Shown here piece by piece: positions 33,490 to 44,069 of a DNA stretch of 64,000 nucleotides (its first letter is position 1; every line of letters starts with the position of its first letter). Source of the stretch: an uncultured Pseudohongiella sp. (GTDB lineage Bacteria; Pseudomonadota; Gammaproteobacteria; Pseudomonadales; Pseudohongiellaceae); the NCBI GenBank assembly GCA_951812965.1, contig OX638341.1:3330438-3394437 (forward strand), read 5' to 3'. A model generated the notes under the pieces. That model made no database searches. It was not told the origin of the DNA and saw nothing but the letters and a program-made list of their open reading frames with translations. A program made the translations under genes and the position numbers.

Positions 33490-35211
33490 TTAAATTTCCT
33501 GGGTGTTATGGAAGGTGAAATAACCGATGAACATCTCTTCCCAGGTTTGCAGGCCGCCGAGCGCAGGCACGGTCGGATCGGCCGCACCGGGATTCATTTC
33601 GGAATTATCGAACGCGCCATCGATCACAACCCGCGAACCCGCCGGCAGCAACTTGGGCTCGACCAGCCGGTAGGTCGGCTGCCAGTTGAAATTGTAATTC
33701 GGCACGTTGAGCAATATTTCCGAACTCTGGTCGGGATAGATCACCTTGAAGCGCATGTTCTTGCCGCGCGTATGCATATGCGGGCGGAAGGCATGCATCA
33801 TCACTTCCTTCTCGAAAACATGGCTGGCGTACATGCGGTGATCCCTGGCGCCCGCGGGAATGACGATATTCCGGCCGCCATGGGAGAGGGAATAAGTGCG
33901 AAATTCGTGATCCGGCGTTTCTTCCGCGAAATACAGGCCGATAGCGGTCTGGTCGGTGACCTCGCGGCCCATCGTCGTGTAATGCTCGGAGATCTCGATC
34001 TTGTAGCCCTTGGGAATATATACCCCGGTGCCTTCGGGAAAGACCGTGGCGTCGTCCTTGCCGGGCGCGAAGCCTTCGAGGAAACGCGTTTCGCCTTGCT
34101 GATCCGGGCCTGCGTTGCGGTCGTAATCGGGTTCGACCACGCGCGCGATCATATGATGCACAACCGACCGCTCACCGGGAATAAACTGCACCGCCTTCAC
34201 CCATTTGTCTTCCTCGAACGGCAGGTCCACGACGGGGAAGCGGTAGTCCACCACTCCGGTCGCCGGCACGGTGAATCTCTCTGAATAGACGATGTAGTCA
34301 GGTTCGCCGAGCTGCCAGCCTTCGTGGAACTCGAGGCCGGTCAACGGGTCTTCCGGGCTGTCGCCGCGTGGCGCGCCGGCATCGATCCAATGCACCAGGG
34401 TCTGCAATTCTTCCGTCGAGACATAACGCGCATTGGAAAATTCATTGAAATGCGGATCGACCTGGGCCGGAGGCATGCGCTTGGTCATCAGGGTTTCGCG
34501 AATCATCGGCGACCAGCCGCGGACCATCTGATGGCTGTCCATGGCGAAAGGCGCGATTCCGCCCTGACGGTGGCAGTTGGCGCATCGTTCGCGCAGGATG
34601 GGAGCGACGTCGGCGGCATAGTCGGGAGCATTTTCGGCGAGATGATCCCTGGTCTCGAAATCAATCTCGCAGCCCGGCGCGTCAACGACTACCGTTTCCG
34701 CCGCGCGGGTCTCGCCGGTAGTGGCTTGCCAGAGCGCGTCCTTGATATGAGTGCTGGCTGGGGCGTCATCGGATTCCGGCCGATCCAGCGGCCCGCGATA
34801 GAGTATCTCCTGCCGGGACGGATCGAGCACGACGATTTCACCGGCCTTCCCGAGTCCGAGAGAACCGGCGACGAGTTGCGTGTCATCGATCATGACGGGC
34901 CACCGGTAGTCGAACAATTCGGCCTCGGCGGCGACTGCCACGCGGTCATCGGAAGCATTGAGCATGAGGAATTCCACGCCCTCGTCCTTCCAGGTGGTTT
35001 CCAGCAATCTGTACTTGTGATTCTGGTCGTAATTGATTTCGCAGCCATTGGCCTGGCTGACGATTACCAGCGCGTTCAGATACGCATATTTCGACAACTG
35101 GTGGAAATCGCCGTCTGCGTCGATGAGGCCGAAATTGCCGACCCGGTCGGCGGCGATAGCGTTGCCGACAACGGCGGCCAGCAACAATCCGGTCAGTAAA
35201 GAAAGGCGCAT
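33490..35211 (-). CDS. Exported thioredoxin-fold/cytochrome c/copper type II monooxygenase fusion
   Basis: 573 residues from the ATG at 35211, which follows GGAG and begins a signal peptide (MRLSLLTGLLLAAVVGNAIAA). Residues about 22-180 form a redoxin-like domain without a CxxC. A haem-c site CANCH is at about 210-214. The C-terminal half has hallmarks of copper type II ascorbate-dependent monooxygenases: a VVHHM site (about 351-354), SEHYT (His about 410), a PHMHTRG His-x-His site (about 478-480), and GAFDNSEMNP, where the Met could be the second copper's ligand. This is like the hydroxylating half of peptidylglycine amidating enzymes or dopamine hydroxylase. The physiological electron donor may be its own haem. 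The substrate is unknown. Confidence 0.85.
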   Translation of the reverse strand: MRLSLLTGLLLAAVVGNAIAADRVGNFGLIDADGDFHQLSKYAYLNALVIVSQANGCEINYDQNHKYRLLETTWKDEGVEFLMLNASDDRVAVAAEAELFDYRWPVMIDDTQLVAGSLGLGKAGEIVVLDPSRQEILYRGPLDRPESDDAPASTHIKDALWQATTGETRAAETVVVDAPGCEIDFETRDHLAENAPDYAADVAPILRERCANCHRQGGIAPFAMDSHQMVRGWSPMIRETLMTKRMPPAQVDPHFNEFSNARYVSTEELQTLVHWIDAGAPRGDSPEDPLTGLEFHEGWQLGEPDYIVYSERFTVPATGVVDYRFPVVDLPFEEDKWVKAVQFIPGERSVVHHMIARVVEPDYDRNAGPDQQGETRFLEGFAPGKDDATVFPEGTGVYIPKGYKIEISEHYTTMGREVTDQTAIGLYFAEETPDHEFRTYSLSHGGRNIVIPAGARDHRMYASHVFEKEVMMHAFRPHMHTRGKNMRFKVIYPDQSSEILLNVPNYNFNWQPTYRLVEPKLLPAGSRVVIDGAFDNSEMNPGAADPTVPALGGLQTWEEMFIGYFTFHNTQEI

Positions 35212-35310
35212 GATCAGTCTCCGCGATATGGTTTTGACCGATGGGTGTCCCATCCGTTAGCCGGTTAGCATAGTGCAGCAACTACCCTAATTCAACGATT
35301 GCGGGGCCGG

Positions 35311-35338
35311 TAGGGGCGACGCATGCCTCGCCCCTACA
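35311..35338. repeat. Single hybrid palindromic repeat (type B left, type A right)
   Basis: TAGGGGCGACGCATGCCTCG... has the type-B left arm GGGCGACGCATGC joined to the type-A right arm GCATGCCTCGCCC, so the two arms mismatch at one pair. It lies between the stop of the MFS gene and the start of the copper monooxygenase gene. Confidence 0.8.
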
Positions 35339-35371
35339 GTCTCGTGTGTATCCGAACCTTAACGATCGCGT

Positions 35372-36739
35372 TCAGCGATCCTGGCCGTGTACGTCGTGCA
35401 GGCTGTCGCCGGAAGTCTCGCTGAGCGTCCACACGCAAAGCAGGGCGATCACGGAAGCCAGGGCGATATAGACCGATACCCAGACTATGGCGTATTCCGT
35501 CCACAGGAAGGTGGCAATCATGGGCGCGAAGGCGCCGCCGATGATCGCGCCCAACTGATAGCCCAGCGAGGCGCCGGAATAGCGCACTTCGGTGCTGAAC
35601 AATTCAGTATAGAAGGCCGCCTGGGGGCCGTACATCATCGACAGAAAACAGAGTCCGCCGGTAACGCCCAGCACGATCATCCAGAAATCGCCGGTATCGA
35701 TCAACGGAAACAGCGCGAAGGCCCAGACTCCGGTAAGCACCGCACCGAGCATGTAGATGCCGCGCCGACCGTTGCGATCGGAGTAACCCGACGCCCAGAA
35801 CTGGAATGGAATCATCAGGGCCGAAGCGACCAGCACCGCGGCGAGCATGGCGTCACGGCTCATGCCGGCAATGCCCTGACTGCCGTAGGCAAGAACAAAG
35901 GCAATCAGAATGTAGAATGAAACCTGGATCGAGAGAAAGGCTCCCGCCGCCAGCGATATGGTCTTCGGATAATTGATCAGGGCTTCGAGCACAGGTGAGC
36001 GGCGCACGGCCTCGGCCTCGGGATGTTCGTCCTTGTGCGCTTCGCGCACCAACTGCAATTCCCGGAAAGCCACGGTGTCTTCCAGTTTGAGCTGCACGAA
36101 CATGCTGATGCCGATCAGCACCACGCTGGCCAGGAATGGTATGCGCCAGCCCCAGGTCTGGAAAAACTCATCGGACACAGCGGCGCTGATGCCGATCAGG
36201 GCCAGGTTGGCAAGGATCACTCCCACCGGGGCGCCGGCTTGGGCGTAGGCGCCGTACCAGCCGCGTTCATTGGAAGGCGCGCTTTCCGTCACGAGCAGCA
36301 TTGCTCCGCCCCATTGACCGCCGATGGCAAGACCCTGACAGAAACGCAGCAGCGTCAGGATGATCGGGGCCGCGATGCCGATCGTGGCATAGGACGGCAG
36401 CAAACCGATCAGCGTGGACGCGACGCCCATCAGCATCAGCGCGATCACCAGGGTGCGCTTGCGGCCGATGCGGTCGCCGAAATGTCCGAACATGATGCCG
36501 CCGAGCGGCCGCGCGATGAAGCCGAAGGCAAAGGTGCCGAAGGAAAGGATCAGCGCGACGGTAGGCGTACTTTCAGGAAAGAAAACGGCCGGAAATACGA
36601 GTGCGGCGGCCGCCGCATACAGGAAAAAGTCGTACCATTCGATGCTTGTGCCCGCCAGCGCCGTAAGGGCGACGGTGCGCATGTTCTGTTCGAGATGAGA
36701 TTCCGCTTCCTGTACAGTGGCGGTTTCGTCGGCAACCAT
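35372..36739 (-). CDS. MFS transporter, metabolite:H+ symporter (MHS) family
   Basis: 455 residues from the ATG at 36739, preceded by a strong AGGAGG; a longer frame adds 22 unlikely residues. It has twelve predicted helices. Family marks are SIEWYDFFLYAAAAALVFP in helix 1, RPLGGIMFGHFGDRIGRKR after helix 2, and GLAIGGQWGGAMLLVTE. MHS carriers import organic acids such as citrate, alpha-ketoglutarate, shikimate or proline/betaine with protons. Neighbouring hydroxyacid and CoA enzymes would fit an organic-acid substrate, but this is only suggestive. Confidence 0.93.
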   Translation of the reverse strand: MVADETATVQEAESHLEQNMRTVALTALAGTSIEWYDFFLYAAAAALVFPAVFFPESTPTVALILSFGTFAFGFIARPLGGIMFGHFGDRIGRKRTLVIALMLMGVASTLIGLLPSYATIGIAAPIILTLLRFCQGLAIGGQWGGAMLLVTESAPSNERGWYGAYAQAGAPVGVILANLALIGISAAVSDEFFQTWGWRIPFLASVVLIGISMFVQLKLEDTVAFRELQLVREAHKDEHPEAEAVRRSPVLEALINYPKTISLAAGAFLSIQVSFYILIAFVLAYGSQGIAGMSRDAMLAAVLVASALMIPFQFWASGYSDRNGRRGIYMLGAVLTGVWAFALFPLIDTGDFWMIVLGVTGGLCFLSMMYGPQAAFYTELFSTEVRYSGASLGYQLGAIIGGAFAPMIATFLWTEYAIVWVSVYIALASVIALLCVWTLSETSGDSLHDVHGQDR

Positions 36740-36849
36740 GTCCCCCTCCTTTCCTACAGCTCTATTTGCTGAACCGTCGCCGCGAGCCGAAACCCGCGGC
36801 GACAAACGAGCATAGCAGGAACAATCCCTTGCTGTACAAGTAAAGACTA

Positions 36850-37971
36850 TTACTGCGCCGAGTACTTCGTGAAGGCGCCGCCGGCCAGTGGCAGCGAAGC
36901 GGGACCTTCGGCGGCGAACACGTTTCCGTCGGCGTCCACGGCTACTCCTTCGCCCGCGGTGCCCTGTTCTCCGCGGCTCTCGGTCTGATACCCCGGAATG
37001 AAGCCGGTAATTCGATCTTCATTCAATGGGCCGATACGTACGCCGCAATGCCACGCCTCGTGACGCAGCGGGCCTGATTCGGAATCGATCGCATAGACCA
37101 TGTCGTCATCGGTGATGAAGATTCCGCTGATGCGGCCGTAACTGTAGCGGGATTCGAGATAGTTTCCGTCCTGGTCGAAAATCTCGAGCCGGTGATTGCC
37201 GCGGTCGGCGACCCACAAGCGGCCCTGGGAATCGAACTCGAGTGCATGGGGCGTGCGGAAGTCGCCGTGAGCAGTGCCCAGGTTGCCCCATTCCATGAGG
37301 TAAGTGCCGTCCGACGCGTATTTCACGATGCGCGCGGTCAGACCCGCCTGGCGCCCTTCTTCCAGCGCCTGGGCGTCGAGCATGCCCTGGCCGCTATGAC
37401 CGTCCGCCACGTAGATACTGCCATCCGGACCCACGATCACATCGTTGGGCTGATTGAGGTGCGCGCTGTCGTTGCCGGGCTGCCCCGCGGTGCCCAGGCT
37501 CATGAGCAGTTCGCCGTCCGGGCTGAATTTATGCACCTGATGACCCTTGGTGCCTTCCGCGTTGCCGGCGAAATCGGCCACCCAGATGTTGCCTTCGTCA
37601 TCCGCATGTATGCCATGCGGGGTGACCATGATGCCGCCACCGAAATTGGCCAGGATTTCTCCGGTATGCCGATCGAACTTGAATATCGGATCCACCGGAT
37701 TGCTGTCGCAGTTGATGCCCTGACCACCAAGCGCTCCCGCGCCGCAACGCTCGTATGCGACGATGTGGCCGTCCGTCGGGTCGACGTCTATCCCTGCGGT
37801 GGAGCCCCATTGGCGCCCCGCCGGCAGATCGCCCCATTCGTTTTCGACCATTGGATTGGGGTTGGGGAAGCCCTCGCCGGTGACTATGTTGCCTCCGTCC
37901 TGGGCGAAGGCATTGCCGGCAAGCAGCATTGCAACACCGAAGCCCGCGGGAAACAGATACTTGTTTGACAT
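36850..37971 (-). CDS. Exported NHL-repeat beta-propeller (peptidyl-hydroxyglycine lyase-like)
   Basis: 373 residues from the ATG at 37971, which follows GAGGTAA and starts a signal peptide ending NAFAQ; the longer frame to 38124 runs into the promoter region. Propeller blades include TPHGIHADDEGNIWVADFAG, LNQPNDVIVGPDGSIYVADGH, RTPHALEFDSQGRLWVADRGNHRLEIFDQDGNYLES and AVDADGNVFAAEG. It parallels the product of 8252-9349 blade for blade. It is in the same strand orientation as, and within 2 kb of, the copper monooxygenase gene, separated by the MFS gene. A lyase role in peptide amide or related chemistry is possible but unproven. Confidence 0.88.
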   Translation of the reverse strand: MSNKYLFPAGFGVAMLLAGNAFAQDGGNIVTGEGFPNPNPMVENEWGDLPAGRQWGSTAGIDVDPTDGHIVAYERCGAGALGGQGINCDSNPVDPIFKFDRHTGEILANFGGGIMVTPHGIHADDEGNIWVADFAGNAEGTKGHQVHKFSPDGELLMSLGTAGQPGNDSAHLNQPNDVIVGPDGSIYVADGHSGQGMLDAQALEEGRQAGLTARIVKYASDGTYLMEWGNLGTAHGDFRTPHALEFDSQGRLWVADRGNHRLEIFDQDGNYLESRYSYGRISGIFITDDDMVYAIDSESGPLRHEAWHCGVRIGPLNEDRITGFIPGYQTESRGEQGTAGEGVAVDADGNVFAAEGPASLPLAGGAFTKYSAQ

Positions 37972-38101
37972 GACATTACCTCTCGCTTTCTGGTTTCCAT
38001 TATCGCTTCGAGAATAGCAGGAATGCCGTACCCGCGCACAAGCGTAAATTTGCTGTATCATTCCGCGCCATTGCAAATTCTTGAAATCGAGGAGTTGACC
38101 A

Positions 38102-39373
<1,272 letters not shown>

Positions 39374-39459
39374 AGATCGATTCCCGTCGTAGTTTCAAAG
39401 GGCGCCGGCATCCTGCGCCGACGCCCGCCTCCTCTCTGTGCAGGTTCATAAGACCGTAT

Positions 39460-39884
39460 GGGCGAGGCATGCCTCGCCCCTACAAACGCCGGTAGATTTG
39501 TAGCAGGGGTTAGGGACACTTGCGTAGTTTCCAACGCCGTAGGGGCGACGCATGCGTCGCCCGCGTGTGTTGCACGGTGCCGGGGCCGTGCGCGGGCGAG
39601 GCATGCCTCGCCCCTACAAACGCCGGTAGATTTGTAGCAGGGGTTAGGGACACTTGCGTAGTTCCCAACGCCGTAGGGGCGACGCATGCGTCGCCCGCGT
39701 GTGTTGCACGGTGCCGGGGCCGTTCGCGGGCGAGGCATGCCTCGCCCCTAAAATCGTCGGTAGATTTGTAGCAGGGGTCAGGGACACTTGCGTAGTTCCC
39801 AACGCCGTAGGGGCGACGCATGCGTGGTCCGTGTGTGTTGCACGGTGCCGGGGCCGTTCGCGAGCGAGGCATGCCTCGCCCCTA
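39460..39884. repeat. 134-bp tandem array of alternating type-A and type-B palindromes
   Basis: GTAGATTTGTAGCAG recurs at 39492, 39626 and 39760, exactly 134 bases apart, giving about three units. Each unit holds one type-A palindrome (first at 39460-39479), a GTAGATTTGTAGCAGGGGT linker, one type-B palindrome (first near 39544-39563), and a GTGTGTTGCACGGTGCCGG linker. The third type-B copy is broken (GCATGCGTGGTCC). The region from 39374 to 39994 contains no gene besides this array and the short leader of the doxX gene. Confidence 0.93.
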
Positions 39885-39994
39885 CATGCTGAAGGCGGGC
39901 GCACTTTCTATACACCCTTGAAATTTAGGCATATAGTGTTGCTCTCAAGGGGTGTTACAGATAGTGCCGGGCTGCTCCCGGCAAGGAGACGGAA

Positions 39995-40402
39995 ATGATC
40001 AACACGATCGGGGTCACGCTTTCACGCTATGCGGACGAACTGCTCAGTGTGCTGAGAATTACCGCCGCATTCATGTTCCTGCAACATGGCACACAGAAAA
40101 TGTTCGGATTTCCCGTCGAGGCGCGCGCGCCTTTTGAATTGCTGACACTGGCGCCCGGACTGGCGGGACTGCTTGAAGTAGTCGGGGGGCTGCTCTTGCT
40201 GGTGGGCTTTTATACGCGGTCAACGGCATTCGTGCTTTCGGGAATGATGGCCGTCGCATTCTGGATGGCCCACGCTACCCAGGGATTCTTCCTCTGGACC
40301 ATTGGCAACGGCGGAGAAGGCGCGGCGCTATATTGCTTCGTATTCCTCTATATCGCCGCGGTCGGCGGAGGCAAATGGAGTCTGGACAGCCTGCGAAGCT
40401 GA
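39995..40402 (+). CDS. DoxX-family membrane protein
   Basis: 135 residues with four predicted membrane helices. DoxX marks are LRITAAFMFLQHGTQKMFGFP in the first helix, LAGLLEVVGGLLLLVGFYTR in the second and HATQGFFLW before the fourth. The role of bacterial DoxX proteins is poorly defined; some relate to redox or oxidative stress. AAGGAGACGG stands just upstream of the ATG. It is convergent with the hydrolase gene, 19 bases apart. Confidence 0.9.
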   Translation: MINTIGVTLSRYADELLSVLRITAAFMFLQHGTQKMFGFPVEARAPFELLTLAPGLAGLLEVVGGLLLLVGFYTRSTAFVLSGMMAVAFWMAHATQGFFLWTIGNGGEGAALYCFVFLYIAAVGGGKWSLDSLRS

Positions 40403-40421
40403 GCCCGGGAATCGACAGGGC

Positions 40422-41804
40422 CTAGCGTCCGATCCCAGAAGCATTCGCGTTCCGCACAGTGCGCTCCATTGCATGGGGCAGAATGTATCCATCCTCCAGG
40501 TTCTGCTCCGCGACTTCACGCACGGCGGCCACATAGCTGTCGTGGTCGGGATACAGTCGTTCCAGCAAATTCTCGTCGAAGGGATGGTGTGAGCCATACA
40601 GGATGCAAAACCTGTTGCCGCCGTAGTTCATCCCGGTATTGCGAGCGGTCGGCACCGCGTGGGCAGCAAGTCGAATTCCGCCGAAAACGTTGCCGTGTTC
40701 ATCCCGCGCGAATTCCAGTTCCGGCATCATCCGCGACACTTGCAGACTTGGCGCGACCGGCGGCGGTTTGCCTTCCCGCACCCACAATACAAGATGTTCG
40801 AATGCCGCGTTCATGACATCGCGGAACGGCACCCGGCTATGGGGCGGAAGTTCGCAGCCGGGGTCGCGCGGTGCGGCATCGGACATTGGCAGGCCGTCCT
40901 GCTGCAGGCGCACCCGCGCCCATTCGACTTCGAAGGGATAATCCACGTGAGAACTGCCTGCCACTTCCCATTGCCGGAACCAGTCTGTATCCGGTTGCGG
41001 ATTCGCCGCCCGGCGCAGCATGTCGGTTTCCGCCATCAGCTTGAAGATTCGAACCGGCTGATCGTCACGAATGCGCCCGCCGCCGCCATGCACCATGAAG
41101 CCATCGTAGACCGGATCCAGTGGATGCACCGAGTTCAGGTAGGTCGCCAGTCGCCCGGCTGATTGGGAGTGCCCGGTGGCGATAAGCATTTCTGGCTCGA
41201 GGCCTCCGAGAATATCCACCATACCGGAGCCGCCGTCGCGGGCAACGCGGCCGGCATCGGAAAAGATATCGAAGGACATGCCGTCGCCCGGCACCATGCC
41301 ATCGTGGCTGACATCGAGAGTTCCATATCGCTCCGGACTCCACCCGGCCAGCGATTCGACGCCCACTTGCTGGGCGGAAACCGCCACGTAGGCGTAGCCG
41401 TTGCGCACCAGATGCGCGCCGGATTGCCACCAGTCGATGTCCTTGTCGGTGCCGCCGGTCACGTTCAGCCATTCCACCACGACCACCCCGTTGAAGCGGT
41501 CGGCATTTTCTGGGCGACGCACGATCAGGCGCGTACGATAGGGATGGCCGTCATCGAGCACCGCGCCGGTTTCCATCTCCGGCAAATCGTAACGGGCCGC
41601 GACTCCTTCCATGAAGTACTCCTCTTCCACATAACCCTGTTCGCGCAGAGGAACAGCCGATGAAAGGAAAATCATGTTGCGTGAAGGAAAGCCCGCGGGG
41701 TCCAGGGCGACGGGGCCGCTGACCGTGGCGTCCGCGGCCGAGGACAACATGGGCAGCAGCGTTAACGGGAGCGTCAGCAGGAGCGCGGAAAGATCGAAAC
41801 GCAT
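40422..41804 (-). CDS. Exported alpha/beta-hydrolase domain protein
   Basis: 460 residues. A signal peptide ends near LSSAA (about 24). The hydrolase core has GVVVVEWLNVTGG and the nucleophile elbow GHSQSAGRLATYL with Ser213. Candidate acid and His residues are in the C-terminal half, for example VAGSSHVDYPFEVEWARVR and FRDVMNAAFEHL. It fits an exported hydrolase family (alpha/beta hydrolase 10) whose substrates are unknown; esters or lactones are plausible. GGAA precedes the ATG. It is divergent from the glycerol kinase gene. Confidence 0.88.
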   Translation of the reverse strand: MRFDLSALLLTLPLTLLPMLSSAADATVSGPVALDPAGFPSRNMIFLSSAVPLREQGYVEEEYFMEGVAARYDLPEMETGAVLDDGHPYRTRLIVRRPENADRFNGVVVVEWLNVTGGTDKDIDWWQSGAHLVRNGYAYVAVSAQQVGVESLAGWSPERYGTLDVSHDGMVPGDGMSFDIFSDAGRVARDGGSGMVDILGGLEPEMLIATGHSQSAGRLATYLNSVHPLDPVYDGFMVHGGGGRIRDDQPVRIFKLMAETDMLRRAANPQPDTDWFRQWEVAGSSHVDYPFEVEWARVRLQQDGLPMSDAAPRDPGCELPPHSRVPFRDVMNAAFEHLVLWVREGKPPPVAPSLQVSRMMPELEFARDEHGNVFGGIRLAAHAVPTARNTGMNYGGNRFCILYGSHHPFDENLLERLYPDHDSYVAAVREVAEQNLEDGYILPHAMERTVRNANASGIGR

Positions 41805-41911
41805 GGCGGCAATTCCGTGAAATGCGGGACAGGGCAGCTTAGCAAAGTTTTACTCAGGCCCCAATTGCCTCTATGCTCCGCTACGGAATGAGACAGACAG
41901 GAGCAACACCG

Positions 41912-43399
41912 GTGAAGCCCTACATTCTCGCTATCGATCAGGGCACATCTTCCAGCCGTGCGCTGGTGTTCGATTCGTCGGGAGCGCTGAGCGGCCTGGG
42001 CCAGCAGGAGTTTACCCAGTATTTTCCGCGCAACGGCTGGGTGGAACACGACGCGGACGAAATCTGGCGCACCACGCTGTCGAGTTGCCATGCGGCCTTG
42101 CGCGACGCCGGAATCGACAGCGGGCAACTCGCCTGCATCGGCATCACCAATCAGCGCGAAACGACGGTACTTTGGGATCGTGCGAGTGGCGAACCGGTGC
42201 ACAAGGCGATCGTCTGGCAGGACCGGCGAACGGCCGAACATTGCCGCAAATTGAAGCAAGAGCGCGTCGATGAATCCGAATTGCAACGCAAGACCGGACT
42301 GCTGCTCGACCCGTATTTCTCCGCCACCAAATTGCAATGGCTGCTGAACGAGGTCCCCGGCCTGCGCGAACGCGCCGAACGGGGCGAACTCGCCGCCGGC
42401 ACCGTAGACAGCTTCCTGCTGTGGAAATTGACCGGCGGACGCAGCCATTTTACCGATGCGAGCAATGCTTCGCGCACGATGTTGTTCAACCTGCAGTCCC
42501 AGGATTGGGACCCGGATTTGCTCGAGTTGTTCGAAATACCGCGGCAGGTGCTGCCCGAAGTGCTCGACAGCGCCGCCGATTACGGCGCTAGCGAGCCGGC
42601 GCTGCTCGGCAGCGCGGTGCCCGTGACCGGAGTGCTCGGGGACCAGCAGGCCGCGGCCTTCGGCCAATGTTGTTTCAGCGCGGGCGCGGCCAAGAGCACT
42701 TACGGCACCGGTTGTTTTTTGCTCATGCATACCGGGGACGCGCCGGTGTTTTCGCGCAATCGCCTGCTCACCACGGTGGCGTATCGCCTGGAAGGCAGAA
42801 CGAGTTACGCCGTTGAAGGCAGTATCTTCATGGCCGGCGCCACCATGCAGTGGCTGCGGGACAAGTTGCGCCTGATTCAGGAATCATCCGAGTCAGAGCG
42901 ATTGGCGCAGGCCTGCGCTGAAGATTCCGGGGTCTATCTCGTCCCCGCCTTTACCGGCCTCGGCGCACCCTACTGGGATCCGGACGCCCGCGGCGCAATC
43001 CATGGCCTGACCCGGGACAGCGGCATAGCCGAAATCGTCACTGCCGCCCTGCTTTCGGTGTGTTACCAGACGCGCGACCTGACCGGCGCCATCGCCGCCG
43101 ATGGGGTCGACCTGAATCTCTTGCGCGTAGACGGCGGCATGGTCGCTAATGAATTCTTCCTGCAAAATCTCGCGGATATTCTCGCTTGCGAGGTACATCG
43201 CCCGGTAGTTACCGAAACCACGGCGCTCGGCGCCGCTTACGTGGCGGGACTGCAGGCCGGCGTGTTCTCCTCGCTTGACGCCATTACCAGGCTCTGGCGG
43301 CTCGACCGCGAGTTCAGCCCCCAACGGGACGCTGCCTGGCGCGAGGAGAAATATACCGGCTGGCGGGATGCCGTGCGACGTACCCTGAGGGAGCGCTGA
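41912..43399 (+). CDS. glpK: Glycerol kinase
   Basis: 495 residues from the GTG at 41912, with GGAG eight bases upstream; this start places [16 protein letters not shown] at the N-terminus as in other GlpKs. Further motifs are [77 protein letters not shown] and the C-terminal [19 protein letters not shown]. It phosphorylates glycerol to glycerol-3-phosphate. No glpF or glpD is adjacent. The gene is followed after 40 bases by the phosphatase gene. Confidence 0.96.
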   Translation: MKPYILAIDQGTSSSRALVFDSSGALSGLGQQEFTQYFPRNGWVEHDADEIWRTTLSSCHAALRDAGIDSGQLACIGITNQRETTVLWDRASGEPVHKAIVWQDRRTAEHCRKLKQERVDESELQRKTGLLLDPYFSATKLQWLLNEVPGLRERAERGELAAGTVDSFLLWKLTGGRSHFTDASNASRTMLFNLQSQDWDPDLLELFEIPRQVLPEVLDSAADYGASEPALLGSAVPVTGVLGDQQAAAFGQCCFSAGAAKSTYGTGCFLLMHTGDAPVFSRNRLLTTVAYRLEGRTSYAVEGSIFMAGATMQWLRDKLRLIQESSESERLAQACAEDSGVYLVPAFTGLGAPYWDPDARGAIHGLTRDSGIAEIVTAALLSVCYQTRDLTGAIAADGVDLNLLRVDGGMVANEFFLQNLADILACEVHRPVVTETTALGAAYVAGLQAGVFSSLDAITRLWRLDREFSPQRDAAWREEKYTGWRDAVRRTLRER

Positions 43400-43439
43400 T
43401 CAGTCAGCGCTTCAGCAAAACCCAGATTGAGGCGATCAC

Positions 43440-44069
43440 ATGGAACTGCATCTGATCCGGCATGGCGAAACCCAGTGGAATCGCGACCAGCGTGTACAGG
43501 GGCAATGCAATGTCGGCCTGAACGAGACCGGCAACAAGCAATCGGTCGAACTCGGCGAGCGGTTGCGGGATACCCGTTTCGACGCCATTTACAGCAGCAG
43601 TTCATTGCGTACCCGGGAGACGGCGTGGCTGGCTTTCCCCGACCGTCACGAGGACATCGTGTTTCTCGACAGCCTGCGTGAAATTGATCTCGGCCCCTGG
43701 GAGGGCCGCCTGCACGCCGAAATCGCCGTCGACGATCCGGAATCACAACACCATTTCTGGCACATGCCGCATTTGTTCGATGTGGAAGGCGCAGAGACAT
43801 TCTATGAGTTGCAGGAACGGGCGATGCAGGCGATCCGCGGAATATTGCGAAAGCACTTCGGGCAGCGCGTGGCCGTCGTCAGCCATGGCGCGCTGATCAA
43901 GTCGGTGCTGTGCCATATGGAAGAATTGCCGATGCGCGATCTGTGGTCCTGGCAGCCCTTGCACAATTGCGCTCATAACATCGTGCGTCTCGAACGGGAC
44001 GGCGCCGCCGAGATCCTGCAATACGCCGACCAGCCTTTCGCCCATGTCAAAGGGGTGCGAGTTGTTTAG
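43440..44069 (+). CDS. Histidine phosphatase (phosphoglycerate-mutase-like)
   Basis: 209 residues of the branch-1 histidine phosphatase superfamily. The phospho-His is His8 in LIRHGETQWN, with the second His149 in VVSHGALIKS, and the Glu within LREIDLGPWEGR. The family includes cobalamin CobC, GpmB-like phosphatases and broad sugar phosphatases; no cobalamin genes are present. GAGG precedes the ATG. Its last 26 bases overlap the LspA-like gene, so co-expression is nearly certain. Confidence 0.9.
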   Translation: MELHLIRHGETQWNRDQRVQGQCNVGLNETGNKQSVELGERLRDTRFDAIYSSSSLRTRETAWLAFPDRHEDIVFLDSLREIDLGPWEGRLHAEIAVDDPESQHHFWHMPHLFDVEGAETFYELQERAMQAIRGILRKHFGQRVAVVSHGALIKSVLCHMEELPMRDLWSWQPLHNCAHNIVRLERDGAAEILQYADQPFAHVKGVRVV

